Assembly: GCF_029931775.1 (NCBI RefSeq)
Contig: NC_079325.1
Location: 50,452,286-50,516,285 of the forward strand
DNA length: 64,000 nt
Source: Euleptes europaea
Lineage: Eukaryota > Chordata > Lepidosauria > Squamata > Sphaerodactylidae
Direction of reading: 5' to 3'
Shown: positions 1 to 38,100 of the stretch, piece after piece
Layout: every line of letters starts with the position of its first letter
Numbering within the stretch: position 1 is the stretch's first letter
Notes under the pieces: model-generated
Seen by the model: only the letters and a program-made list of their open reading frames with translations
What the model was told of the DNA's origin: nothing
Database searches by the model: none
Made by a program: the position numbers and the translations under genes

Positions 1-1040
1 AGTCAACTGTGGTTTGTTTTTTTAATTGATACTTCTATCCCCACTTTCCAGCCAGAAATGGAACCCAGAATGAATTATTCACTGAATCGAAATCTAGAAT
101 GAATGACACCAGATTAAGTGCAGCATGTTCTCGGGGAGGGGTTCTCAGGTTGATCTGGTCCCTGGCAGCTGCCCTGTTTCTTTCTGCCCTCTCTCTGATG
201 GCCTTATCAATGGCAGAAGCTAGAGAGAAGGAGACTATTACCTGGAGCTGGATCCAGGTGTGATGGAGGGCAGAATCAGAATCAGATTTATTAATACGGC
301 ATATGCCAATAAAACAACGATACAGAGATATGAGAAACAATAAAAACAATAGACATTTAACTGTATCAAACAGTTCCTGTCTAAAATAAGAGATATTTGG
401 AACATTCACCTGATCTATGGGAATGGGAATTTTAGGAGCCTGTGTGGTGTTGCAGTAGGCGGGAGAGACTAAGGGTGTTGCCCTTCCCTCATGGCCCTCT
501 GGTCACATACTGTTACTTGCCCGTACCTTTCTGCCTGTAATGTTCTTTGCAATCTGCACTAAAGATGACCAGTTTCTACAAAACTTCAAACATATGTATG
601 TGTGTGTGTTTTTATATACAGAATATAAAATAAGTTATGTAAAAGATGCTGATTTGCATTCAATAGACAGCTTTGTTTGATTTGGAAAAGAAATTTATCA
701 CTTGTGATGGGAAACTTTTTCCAAAAACGGGAAAGAAAGAAGGGAAAGATGTTCATTCCATGGTGAGTTGATGTGAAAGTAGGGTGAAATTAGTGGAATT
801 TTAGTGGAATTATAGCCAATATATTGGTTGGTGTAACTTAATGGATTGTTAACTGGTTATAATGTACAGTGTTCAGGATGATAGATTAACTGACTATAGT
901 TTTAAAAATGTTATTTATATTCTTGTGCGTGATGTTTGTTAATTGATTATTTTTTAAAGTCGTGTACTCTTTACCACCAACCCCCAAATGATTATATGGG
1001 CTGCCAAGTCCTTATCATGACCTATTTTCTTCTGTTTTAG
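1..1040 (+). other. POMT1 intron, mostly unassigned
   Basis: Intron 5' of the first POMT1 exon in the window. I looked for the preceding coding exons (in human these carry the FDEVYYG catalytic motif) and did not find them, so they lie to the left. Apart from a short LINE 3'-end fragment near 271-411 and a small (TG)n run near 597-610, I recognise nothing. Confidence 0.6.
271..411 (-). mobile_element. LINE 3'-end fragment (Ingi/Vingi-like)
   Basis: Read on the minus strand, the segment ends in GGCATATGCCGTATTAATAA-type sequence. This resembles the 3' tails of the LINE copies near 3,150 and 23,750 (a dinucleotide-rich stretch, then GACCGCAATAAA-like). It is short and heavily decayed, so the family is tentative. 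Confidence 0.35.
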
Positions 1041-26727
<25,687 letters not shown>

Positions 26728-26945
26728 CAGGTGACTGAAGGGGTGGACACGAGCAAGATGGCGGGATGAGACGCTGGCCGTGGTGGGACTGATTGCGTCC
26801 GCAAACACCTACCCCTCTCTCACAAGTTGATGTTGGAGTAGTAAGGAATTTATTTTTCTTCACACCATGTTTGCAGCCGCTGGGCTCAATTCTGATATGG
26901 TCTTTCTTCCATGTATAAAAATCACAGCTCAGAAAGAAAAATTGG
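26728..26945 (+). other. POMT1: POMT1 3' UTR with possible variant poly(A) signal
   Basis: Unique sequence follows the stop. The nearest hexamer like a poly(A) signal is TATAAA at 26914-26919, followed by a T/G-rich stretch; a canonical AATAAA first appears near 28276. Which one is used is a guess. Confidence 0.35.
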
Positions 26946-27104
26946 TTTTTTTGTCACTCCTTTCTGGTCTCTGCATTTGGCATTTTTGTAAAGTGCAGTT
27001 GCTTTTTGGGGGGCTAGCTCTAGAAACTTCTAGGTAGCAGCCCTTACAGACCGGACTAGCCTGTTCTCATCAGAGTTCAGAAGCTAAGCAGGGTCAGTAC
27101 CAGC

Positions 27105-27360
27105 ATGGTGTAGTCGATAAAGTGTGGTGTAGTGGTTAAGAGCAGCAGCCTTTAATCTGGAGAACTGGGTTTGATTCTCTGCTCCTCTGCATGATGTTTG
27201 CTGGGTGACATTGGGCTAGTCACAGTTCTCTCCGAACTTTCTCTGCCCCACCTACCTCACAAGGTGTCTGTTGTGGGGAAAGGGAAGGAGACTGTAAACC
27301 AGTTTGATTCTCCTTGAAAAGGTGGAGAAAATCGGCATATAAAAACCAACTTTTTCTTCT
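27105..27360 (+). mobile_element. tRNA-derived SINE, GTGGTTAAGAGC type
   Basis: GTGTAGTGGTTAAGAGCAGC, GGTTTGATTCTC, CCTACCTCACAAGGTGTCTG, then CATATAAAAACCAACTTTTT. The short variant. Confidence 0.8.
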
Positions 27361-27378
27361 TCTCTCTATGCTCATACT

Positions 27379-27608
27379 GTAGTGGTTAAGAGTGGTGGAC
27401 TAATCTGGAGAACCGGGTTCGATTCCATGCTCCTCTGCATGAAGTTTGCTGGGTGACCTTGGGCTAGTCACAGTGCTCTCCAAACTCTCTCAGCCCCACC
27501 TACCTCACAAAGTGTCTGTTGTGGGGAGAGGAAGGGAAAGGCTATTGTAAGCCGGTTTGAGTCTCCTTGAAGGTAGAGAAAATCGAGGTATAAAACCCAG
27601 CTCTTCTT
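27379..27608 (+). mobile_element. tRNA-derived SINE, GTGGTTAAGAGC type
   Basis: Second copy in tandem with the previous: TGTAGTGGTTAAGAGTGGTG, GGTTCGATTCC, ending GTATAAAACCCAGCTCTTC. Confidence 0.8.
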
Positions 27609-28334
27609 CTTGGATGGGAGACCACCAAAGAATATGGGGGCTACTGTGCAGAAGAAGGCCTTGCAAAACCACCTCTGCTCATCTCCTGTCTTGAAGACCC
27701 CATGAGGTGGAACTTCTTGGGGTTGCCATGCGCCGGTTGCGACTCAATGGCACTCTTATTTAGAAGCTTCCAAACTGCTGCTCTGTGCAGGCACAAAGTC
27801 CATTGGCGAGAATGCGCTGACGACGGCCTGGAGAACAACAGTTGTCAGGTAATCAGCCTGTTTTATTGACACAGCTTTTGCATCATGCTTTTTTTCCTAG
27901 GGAAGGACACAAGGTTGCCAGAGGATTGGGCCCAAGCAGCGTGGAACCACAACAGAAGGGTCCTAACAAGGCTCAAGGCCTCATGGCTGCCACATTTTGG
28001 ACCAAGTGCAAGAATTTGGGTGGCTGAACCCATATGCTGTTACAGCCCCATAGGCTGCCTATTGACCGTGGACTCCTGCTTTCAACCATTTTCAGCAAAA
28101 GCATTGCTTCTTAAGGGGCAGAAAAATCCCCCAGCGGGGGCAAGGAAAGACTGGAAAAATGCAGCTGAGCTGCCCATGGCACTTGAGTCTTAAGGAATGG
28201 CCAGGGCCCTGTAACGTATGACAGTAACATTATGGAATGTTGTCGCTTCATTGGGAGCAGAGGAAACCACTGTCTGAATAAACACAACCTGTATTGGCCT
28301 CGACAAGCGGGGAACTTGGCATGCAGCAGACATA

Positions 28335-28545
28335 AGAACATAAGAAAAGCCCTGCTGGATCAGACCAAGGCTCATCAAATCCTGCAGTCTGTTCACACAG
28401 TGGCCAACCAGGTACCTCTCGGAAGCCCACAGACAAGACAACTGCAGCAGCATTATCCTGCCTGTGTTCCACAGCACCTAATATGATAGACATGCCCCTC
28501 TGATCCTGGACAGAATTGGTATGCATCGTGACTAATATCCATCTT
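28335..28545 (-). mobile_element. CR1-type LINE 3' end (reverse)
   Basis: AAAGCCCTGCTGGATCAGAC, CAAGGCTCATCAAATCCTGC, GTTCCACAGCACCTAATATG: the reverse of the CR1 3' UTR seen at 21.4 kb. Confidence 0.75.
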
Positions 28546-28561
28546 GACTAGTAGCCATTGA

Positions 28562-29235
28562 TAGTTCTGTCCTCCATAAGAAAGGCCATGCTGGATCAGA
28601 CCAAGACCCATCAAGTCCAGCAGTCTGTTCACACAGTGGCCAACCAGGTGCCTCTAGGAAGCCCACAAGCAAGATGACTGCAGCAGCATTATCCTGCCTG
28701 TGTTCCACAGCACCTATTATAATAGGCATGCTCCTCTGATCCCAGAGAGAATAGGTATGCATCATGACTAAGTATTCCCTTTTGACTAGTGGCCATGAAC
28801 ACCCCTCTCCTCCATGAACATGTCCAGTCCCCGCTTAAAGCCATCCAAGTTGGCAGCCATCACCACATCCTGGGGCAGGGAGTTCCACAATTTAACTATG
28901 CGTTCCCAACTGATCGGTAGAACTCCTGGGCCTCTAGTTGCTTCCCTCTTGGGCACAGGAAGAGCATTCCAAGACGTAGCGGATTGGAAAGAGGTTTTTT
29001 CTGTCTGCGCTTTTGAGAGTTGCTTCCTGTAAGCCACCCTGAGAAAAAGCAGATGGGTTTCAAGCTTGCTGGGCTGAGGAACATAATGCCAGTTCTGTTG
29101 CATCTCAGTATCCGCAGGGGCCTGTGCAGTCTCCCTTTCCTGGTGTCCTCCTCCTTGCAGGGTGAAGTTGGTGCTCAAGGCTAGCTTGTCTTGGGCGAAT
29201 TTGTTCCACAGGGAGGAGCACTGAACAATCCCCAC
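28562..29235 (-). mobile_element. CR1-type LINE 3' end with C-terminal coding (reverse)
   Basis: The minus frame reads IVKLWNSLPQDVVMAANLDG and FKRGLDMFMEERGVHGH, then the 3' UTR running down to 28562. The copy reaches further 5' than the others here. Confidence 0.7.
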
Positions 29236-29654
29236 AAGCCCAGAATTTTAAACTGCGCAGAATGCAATGTAAAAAACAAAACATTGTAATTAATCTTTTG
29301 GTAGCCAAAAGCAGGGTAGGTTTCCTTGGTTTTCAGCTTTGGGCCATGGTCCGCTTTATCCCTAAGTGTCCCAGTACCATGTACCCAAATATTGGTGGGA
29401 CTAGCTAAAATGTGTGCTCTCTGTCTGGCTGAAGGTGAGGTTACAGATGGTAGGCGGGTGTATCGCAGTTTGCCCTAGCCCTATGATAGATGACAGCGGG
29501 AAATGCTACCCCCGAAGCACATGAGTGCTATTGCCAAGGGGGGCCAGGATAGCTTGGAATCATGGTGACCCACGGGTGAATCTCTAAAGACCCTTGGGGG
29601 GGGGGTTCTTTAAAAATCCAGTGATCTCCTGCCTCTGCTGTTCTATTTACGCCA

Positions 29655-29745
29655 CTAGATTCAAGTCCACTAGCATCTTGAGAACAAGATTTTTTGGGGG
29701 GTATGAGCTTTCAAGAGTCAAAGTTCCCTTTGTCAGATACAAGCA
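29655..29745 (+). repeat. Dispersed GAGTCCAGTAGCA repeat, fragment
   Basis: TCAAGTCCACTAGCATCTTG, then GGGTATGAGCTTTCAAGAGT; same family as 7685-7890. Confidence 0.5.
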
Positions 29746-30489
29746 GGAATGGCAATCCCCGAGTCCTTCTCTCTCTCTCTCTGAAGGTGGGAGGGGTGTT
29801 GCAAAGAAAGGATGCAGAGGAGAAATGCTTAGGGGCGGTTGTAGTGTGGTACAGCTCCCGTGCCCTTATGCAGGAGGGCGGGGGGAAATTATTCTGAATT
29901 TCTGAAAGAATTCGCCGTTGCTGTTTCTAAGGGCAACCCACTCTTATTTTTCCGTGTGTCTGATTTCAACGTCTTCAGAACACAGCCCTGCTGTGTGGCT
30001 TGGAGTGCTGCTGCTACTGGAGGTGGAAAACTAACGTTCTTTTTGAAGGTGTTGTATAAATAGCATAATTTTTAATAAATACCGAAACAGGGAAAATACA
30101 AATGCCAACTCATCCATGTGTTACTCTGCTCATTTTTTATTACTTCACCATGCCTGACAACCAGCTGACATACAGAGTCAGACTTTGTAGTTAGAAGGGG
30201 GGAAAGTTAACAGCTAGCCCCTATTTTCTTTCATCACAGTTACTCGGTTGACTACAGTGCAAAGTGGAAGGAAGCTCTGGACTTTGCACTGGGGTGGGTG
30301 GGTGGGGCTTCCAGAGCTTTAGTTTGTAAATACTGTTGGCAGCAGAAATGCAATTAAACAGAAGCAAAAAGGGGAGGGTTATTGTGGGGAGACAGACATG
30401 CGTATGTGTTGCTACTTCGCTGCCTGGAAGACTTCTGTAGCATCGCAAGAGGACTGTGACCGTCAACAAGTAGCAAATTTGTTCCTCTG

Positions 30490-30702
30490 GTGCCTGTGGC
30501 TCAGTGGTAGAGCATGTACTTAGCATGCAGAAGGTCCCAGGTTCAATCCCTGGCATCTCCAGTTAAAGGGACCAGGCAAGTAGATGATGTGAAAGACCTC
30601 TGCCTGAGACCCTGGAGAGCCACTGCCCGTCTGAGTAGACAATACTGACTGTCATGGACCAAGGGTCTGATTCAGTATAAGGCAGCTTCATGTGTGTTCA
30701 TA
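30490..30702 (+). mobile_element. tRNA-Ala-like SINE
   Basis: The anticodon region reads CTTAGCATGC, so AGC (Ala) sits where the source tRNA had it. B box GGTTCAATCC. Full to AAGGCAGCTTCATGTG. Confidence 0.85.
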
Positions 30703-30871
30703 GCTAACTTTTGTTGGGTGGGGGGCATGACAGATGCAGGGCTGATTTCTGCCTCCCCCTCTCAGGGCTGGGCTGGCAGCCAGCCTCCAAGGGCCCGGGT
30801 TTCTCTTCATTAGCCAAGACAGACATCAGCCTAGAAAGTCTGTTTGTGCTTGGATTAAAAAAAAAACATGC

Positions 30872-31105
30872 CTGTGCAGTGAAGTGGTTGAGAGCAACAG
30901 ACTCGAATCTGGAGAACCAGGTTTGATTCCTCGCTCCTCCACATGAAGCCTGCTGGGTGACCTTGGGCCAGTCATACACTCTCAGCCCCACCTACCTCAC
31001 AAGGTGTCTGTTGCGGGGAGAGGAAGGGAAGGTGAGCTGGTTTTAGACTCCTTAAAGGTAGAGAAAAGTGGGGTATAAAAACCAACTCCTCTTCTTCTCA
31101 TTTAT
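30872..31105 (+). mobile_element. tRNA-derived SINE, GTGGTTAAGAGC type
   Basis: GTGAAGTGGTTGAGAGCAAC, GGTTTGATTCC, CCTACCTCACAAGGTGTCTG, then GGGTATAAAAACCAACTCC. Confidence 0.8.
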
Positions 31106-31592
31106 CATTGAAGAAACACAGAAAAGTAATGTAAAAATTGGAAAACACACTCTTCTTTCACACAGCACATACAAGGAGATCGTGCCTTCACTTGCAAGGA
31201 GGGGAGGGCGAGAGCAAATCAGGAGATAGCCGATTACTTTTCATTTCCCACTTGATCCTAGCAGGAAGCAGGCACCCTTGAATCTTTTCCCCCAACAGAC
31301 CTCTTGCCCTTGAGCTTTCCATTCTGGGATGGACGCCTCCTGGCAGCAGACGCTGAAGAGTTTGGGGGGAGGCAGCTGAGCACAGATTGTGACCTTTGCC
31401 TACCGCAAAACAACATCGGCGTCACCTGTGCCCAACCTTCTCTTAAGTGACTCTGCTACTCTCCCAAATCTGCTGGTGAAGATGCAGTTAAAAATGTCTT
31501 TTTAAAAGGTGTTGTTAAAAAGTTCCTGGTGGGGGGGGCAGCACTGTACACAACCCCACCCCAACTACACACTACACCACATTCATGTTAAA

Positions 31593-31598
31593 TTTAAT
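31593..31598 (-). terminator. UCK1: UCK1 poly(A) signal ATTAAA (probable)
   Basis: ATTAAA read on the minus strand, 354 bp past the UCK1 stop, followed by a G/T-rich run (GTGGTGTAGTGTGTAG and on) as a downstream element should be. This implies a 3' UTR near 370 nt. Confidence 0.5.
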
Positions 31599-31951
31599 AG
31601 GAAAGAGAAAAGGGAGAGGAACTGGTTAAAACCGAAAGCAGCCTTCCTGGCCGATCTTTCCTAGAGAAAAAGAACTGCAAAGCCCTGACAGACTTTGCTA
31701 GGACAAGCACCACGAGAGGGTCATCTTCTTTTGTGGGAACGCACTCTGGGGGTGTGATATACAATCCCCCCCAAAAAGAAAGGGATGACCAGTAGGCAGT
31801 GAAAAAGACGCCCCGCTCGAAGATCTGCCCCCTCTCGGCCGAGCATCCAAACATGGGAGAGACGTCACGAGGACCCTTCTGAGCCCCTGGTGGCTCTCTG
31901 ACGTCCAGCTGGTGGGGAACTGGGCATCCCGGAGCTTCCGGCAAGGCCCTG

Positions 31952-32139
31952 TTAGTGGGGACGGCTGCTGGACTCCAGGTGAGACCGCTTTCCAGGTGCC
32001 AGGACAGGGCTGCTGTCAACTTGTTCCGGGAAAGGCCTCTTGGAGGAGCGGCCGTGGCCGTTGGGGGCTCCCCGGTGCCACTTGCAGATGTCTCCGTTCA
32101 GGATGTCTTGGATGTGTTGCACTATGAGATTGATGGCGA
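31952..32139 (-). CDS. UCK1: UCK1 exon 7 (stop)
   Basis: [20 protein letters not shown], then a variable tail ([20 protein letters not shown]) and [13 protein letters not shown], stop TAA. Acceptor TTTGCAG. Confidence 0.96.
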
Positions 32140-35100
32140 CTGCAAAAGAAAAGCAAGACACGAGCGGTGGGATTTTGGCACTCCGACGACTAGGGTTTCC
32201 AGCTCCAGGTAGGGAAGTACCTGGAGATTTGGGGGATGGAGCCTGAGGATGGTGGGGTTTAGGAAGGGAATTCAATAAGGAATAATGCCATAGAGTCCAC
32301 CTTCCAAAGCGGCCCTTTTCTCCAGGGGAACTGATCTCGGTTGCCTGGAAATCAGTTGTAATCCCAGGAGATCCCAGCCACCACCTGGAGGTTGGCAACC
32401 CTACTGATGACACAAACGGGGCAAGCGGGACAACAGCCACCCCTTCTCGATTTGGGCATCCTCTTTGAAATGGGAACCGGCAGGCAGAGCATTTAATTGC
32501 TTGTTTGGGAGAAATGGGGACTGAAACCAACCCTCTTTCTCCCAGTATGAAATAAAAAGCACGCTCATGGGATTGATTCCTAAGTGCACACTTAGCAAAA
32601 TTAATAAGAACGTAGGAAGTGCCTTGCTAATATAATGAAAGGTTTCCAATTAGCCCAAAGTCCACCGGGGGGGCGGGCTGCAATTGAATTTCTGCTCTGG
32701 TCTTGGCTCTTGCTAATCAATTGCTTCTGGAAAAAGAGCGATTTCGCACTTAGTGCAACTGGAACATTCAATGGCTCCCATGAAACGCAGCACCCCGTCC
32801 ATGGAAGAAACTGCCCATTGTGTCCCTGCATGAGTCACTCCTCTTTTCAAACAGGAGGCAGAACAGAAATATATGCAGAGAAACTGTGGAGGAAATGTGC
32901 CATGAAGTTTACAAAACACTGCTGGGGGTGTGTGTCTTTTTATTTATTTATTTATTTATTTACTTACTTACTTATTATTTCAACTTAATACCCTGCTTTC
33001 CCCAGCCAAGACCGGGCTCAGAGCGGCTTACAAGGGATATAATATCCCGTTTAATCAATAAAAACCATTAAAACAGCATTTAAAATAGCCCTGTAAAATG
33101 ATATATAAAATCCTAAATCAGGCGCCTTTAGAGCACAAAACATAAAAATTTCAACTAGGCGAGCAGATAATAGCCATGAATGTCCACTAATAGCCATGAA
33201 TACCCCTCTCCTCCATGAATATGTCCACTCCCCTCTTAACGCCCTCCAAGCTGGCAGTCCTAGTCCCCATTCAATATGGGGAAAAGTATACCGTAACAGC
33301 AGTGGGAAATTAGGGAGGCCAGCATTCAAATATAGGGAACCGTAGCTGGCCTCAACCATAGGCCTGGCAGAATAGCTGTGTTTTACAGGCCCTGCAGAGA
33401 TCCCGCAGGGCCCTGGTCTTACTAGAGAGGCTATTCCACCAGGCAGGGTCCAGGGCCGAAAAAGCCCTGGTCGAGGCTAGCCGGACACTCCTCGGGCCGG
33501 GGACCACCGCAAGATTGGTATTAGTTGAACAAAGAGGCCTCCAGGGAACATACAAGGAGGTATGTTTTACACACACAAAGTTGGTCAGTGTAATTGAGAA
33601 CCAGCAGGATGTAGAAGCTCTTGGGTTGGTATTCAAATCTCCACTCTGACATGAACATCCCAGCAGTTTCCCTGGGACTAGTAACTTCTTTCCAGCCTAA
33701 ACCAGAGTTGCTGTGTGGATAAATGGGAGAGGGGAAAACCACACACCCAAGCTCTCGGAACGACGAGGGCATAAGCTAAAATAGAGAATATCGCATATTT
33801 TGTTCTAAGCCATATCCTTCCTGTTCAGCCATTCCCTTGCAGAAAGAAAATCCCCAGATTTCTATTTTGAAGCAACTGGCCTTTTAGCAGTTATCTGCAT
33901 ATTTTTCCTTAGCTGGCCAGAGGGGGATCCCTTGCTGAAGCGCTAATAAAATCACAGAAGGCCCACCTCCAAATTTAGCAGTATCTCACATCTCATATCC
34001 CAGTTGTTAGGTGGACAAATTTCCATCCAGTAAATTATAATTTGGAGGGGGGGGGGTAGGGAAGGATCTTGAATATAAGATGGTCTTCATTTGTCAATAG
34101 GGTTGCCAACCTCCAGGTGGTAACTAGAGATCTCCCACTATTACAACTGATCTGCAGGCAATAGAAATCAGTTTCCCTGGAGAAAATGGCAGATTTGGCA
34201 ATTGAACTCTATGGCATTGAAGTCCCTCCCCTCTCCAAACCCCACCTTCCTCAGACGCCACCCCAAAAATCTTCAGGCATTCCCCAACCCGGAGCTCGCA
34301 ACCCTATTTGTCAACAAAAGCTAGGAGGGGAGATGGTCAGCCGGATTTCCCTTTGGCAAGAAATTGGAGAGTGTTGGTGCCACAGCAGATAAGGTCCTGC
34401 TTCTCATCCTCCATTTTCTAATTTGGATGAAACACAAGAAGCCAGGGCCAGCCATCCTCAGGGAGTGAGGAGGCACAACTGGGAAAACCTGCTCTCGAAC
34501 AGTCAAGGCCCAGGCAAAGTGGAGCTGCTGCCAGCTATAAAAACCGTTCTGCCTTAAGGATACCCCTTGTAAAAACTCTCTTTTGGCCTGCAGGTCACGC
34601 GTCCTCATTCTGATTTCTCCAACTGAGAGTGGAGATGCTGCTATAACTTCCTAACCTTTAAGAAACGCATCCCATTGGAAAGGAAATAAACCCAAATATC
34701 TCTTACCCATGTTATCTACTCCTCGAGGGATAATCACATCAGCATATTTCTTGGTCTGCAAATGAGAAATATAACCATGACTCTCAAGAGCGTCAGCCGA
34801 GAAGGAAACCCCTAGAGGCATCAGATTTAAGCCACGATGGAAAAGGACTAATTCTATTCCTGCACTGCCAGGAATGCTTCTGAGTCTGCCTTGCGCAGCT
34901 CTGGTGAAACTGAACATACAAAAGAAAACCAATACTCTCACTCCATCAACCTTCCACGTGTTTTTAAAATCAAACCCATGGTTCGAGAAAGGGGGGGGGG
35001 GGGAGAAAGCTTTTAGTACCGGCAAGCAGAACTCTTCAAAGGCTGGCTTGACAAAAGTTGTGTACTGGGTCAGAATCTGCTCCAGGTCCCGTCCCCGTTT

Positions 35101-38100
35101 CATATCCCGAAGAACTTTAGAAGAAGAAAACAAGAGGCTAATTAGAGCTTTATTGTGCATGAGAATTTCCAAAGTTTATGGATAGGGTTGCCAGCTCCAG
35201 GTTGGGAAATACCTGGAGATTTTGGGGGCGGAGCCTGAGAAGGGCAGGGCTTGGACAGGGCAGGGACTTCAATGCCATGGAGTCCAATGGCCAAAGTGGC
35301 CATTTTCTCCAGGGGAACTGATTTCTATTGGCTGGAGATCAGTTGTAATAGCAGGAGATCTCCAGCCACCACCTGGAGGTTGGCAACCCTAATTACGGAA
35401 GGCAGTCAGCTTGGATGGGGCAAACTATGGTGACGGCACAAGTCCCCCAACTGCCAGGGATCCCAGTTAGATTCCTACTACTTGGTAGGGGCAACAGCGT
35501 TACCCCTAGAAGGTGTGCTCCCCATGCCTCTCCAGAGCGAGGATTCTGTTTCCTAGGGACTCTTTAGCAGCATCACTAGACAAATCGTCAGGGCCCACTT
35601 TCTTATTCTACGAGCACTTACAACTCCTACCAATATTTTGGAATGCCGGAGTTTCCCTCTACGACAGGGGTCCCCCAACGTGGTGCCAGCGGGTGCCATG
35701 GAGCCCGCCAGGTGTTTTTAGAAAGTGGGTGGAGCTTTTGCCCAGCAAGGCTTCGGACTGGCTGTGCCGAGTTTTCAAAACAATGCTTTGGCAGCAGCTG
35801 CCACCATAGAACAAGGAAAATTCCTGTGTGACTGAAAGGAAGGTGCTGTAGAAGTCATTTTGTGGCTGGTTGGCTCTGCCACTTGGGACGGCCTTTTTGT
35901 GGCAGCCATTTGGGCTGTGCCCACCACACTGCCCCAGAATTCCAAATGTGCCCACAGGCTCAAAAAGGACGGGGATCCCTGCTCTACGATGGATGGATGG
36001 ATGGATGGATGGATGGATGGATGGATGGATGGAAGGAAGGAAGGAAGGAAGGATCTATCCATAAAAACAGAACTGATTGCATTTTGAGCCAAATGTAACC
36101 CTTTCCATGGCAAAATTTCTTATCCTTTAATGCTGCTTCCTTCTAACTGTACATTCTAGATTTTGTATTTCTGTATGTTTGATTATCTCTGTGTTACCGA
36201 GCTTACTGAATTTGTTTTGCTCATGACCTCTTGGTTAACAAGCATAAATGAACAGAAGTACAGCGAATTGCATTTTGGACTTCAGTTGGCCAGCCCTATG
36301 TATGGGGAATCTGCATACAACAAAAAACCTTGCTTACAATTCCAAAAGAAAGCGAAAAGCAGACCAACGCCACAGAAGATTGTCAGGGAGGCTGAAGCGT
36401 GCTGTGAAAGCACAGCCAATTTCTCATTTCAGCCCATCAGGGAGCTCAGTTGGGTTTCTACCACTTGGGAGTGGTAAACGTGGCCTTCCTTAAAGAACTG
36501 CACGTCTCCCAAACATGGAAAACCAAGCAAAACGTTCCACTCCTTCGCTCTTTCTTCTGTTTGAGATCTGACTACACACACTCGCTTCTTCACAAAGCAC
36601 CTCTATGTATTTATTTAAAACATTTCTATCCCGACTTCATTTATGAATTATTTTCAAATTTGTAGTCTGCCCTTCCCAGCAAGCTGGCTCAGGGCGGGTA
36701 ATATCATTTAAAACATAACAATCAATAACACATAAAATCATTAATAAAATCAGCAGGAAAACCTAAACCCCACAAGGATGGCGCACCAGTTACCAAATTA
36801 TACTGTGAGCACCGTACAGGTGGCACCACTTCAATCCATAATTTACCCATATTTGGAGAAGAAGGATGGGGGGGGGGGGAGGCCAGCAGATCTAATACCC
36901 ACGGCTGCCCTCAACTATAGGCCTGGTGGAAAAGCTCTGTCTTACAGGCCCTGCAGAACTGTTTCAGGGCCCGCTGGGCTCTGATGTTACCAGGCAAAGC
37001 ATCCCACCAGGCCAGAGCCAGGTCCAAGAAAGCCCTGGCTCTTGTCGAGGACAGCTGCCCACTTTTAGGGCCAGGGACCACCAGCAAGTTCTCATCTGCC
37101 AATCTTAGCAACCTTATATCCTTAGATTTGACTCAGTTGTTGGAAGCGCCAACAGTGGCCCAGCATCCATCTGGATCGATTACCTTCTCTTGGCATCCTG
37201 CAATGTCAGTAAAAGCATTACCTCTCCGGGAGAGTCTCACATCTGAGTCGGTGTCGACAAAGAGGCGGAGGTGAAACATGTCCCGGATGTCTTGATTATA
37301 GAACACCAAAATCCCCTCGAAGAGGACCACATCTGCAGGATAGACCATGGTCGTCTCAGGCAACCTGTAGAGGAACGCCACGCAGTGGTTGAGAAGGCTT
37401 TGTCTGATTTATTTACAACATTGATGTGCCCCTTTTCCATCCTATCAGGGTCCCCCAAAGCAGCAAACATACAAAACATTAAAACATTTGAACAATTAAA
37501 AACACATTTAAAATTATAAAATAACTCAATGAAAACACACAGTAAACACCACCAGAAATGGGAAGGAGAGCCCGTAACCCTTACTGGGAGCATGTCAAAC
37601 AAAATAAAACAAAAATCTTCACCCATTGGCTGGAGACGCAAATTGAGGGAGACAGACAAATCTTCCTAGGGTAGGGAGGCGGTTCCAAAGTTTTGGGGCC
37701 ATGACGGAGATCGCCCTTTCTTGGCTTGCCACCCGTCTAGCCTCCGATTACAGGAGCAACCGAAGCCGGGCCGCCAAAGATGACTGGTGTGAATGGGTAG
37801 GTTAATATGGGAGAAGGCTTATTCAGTGCACTTATAGGGCTGCTGGGAGGCCTTCAGATACATTTGTACACCATGCAGTTACAGTGGGGGCCACATATTT
37901 GTTATAAACACTGATCAATTTAAATGTGGTAGAGCGTGCACACACACAGACTCCCTCTCTTTTTGTCACTCTCTCTTTTCCAAAGGTCCTAAGGAAACCT
38001 GGGAATCACAATGCTAGCAGGGGTATCCGAAAGATAATTCTCTGTATCCCCAGCAACTATAAAGTTCCCACAATTATTTCGGGGGAGAGATGACAAGTAG

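Larger units (their letters stand above)
27043..27765 (+). mobile_element. 5S-headed SINE split by two tRNA SINEs
   Basis: The 5S-like head (CAGAAGCTAAGCAGGGTCAG) stops near 27104 and resumes near 27612 with TTGGATGGGAGACCACCAAA, ending GGTTGCGACTCAATGGCAC. Two tandem tRNA SINEs (27105-27360, 27379-27608) sit between, so they are younger. Confidence 0.7.

Noticed and set aside
31952-32530. 192-codon minus frame as a longer UCK1 last exon
   Set aside because: Only the part to 32139 matches UCK1; the upstream part is intron and a MITE, and a clean TTTGCAG acceptor marks the border.
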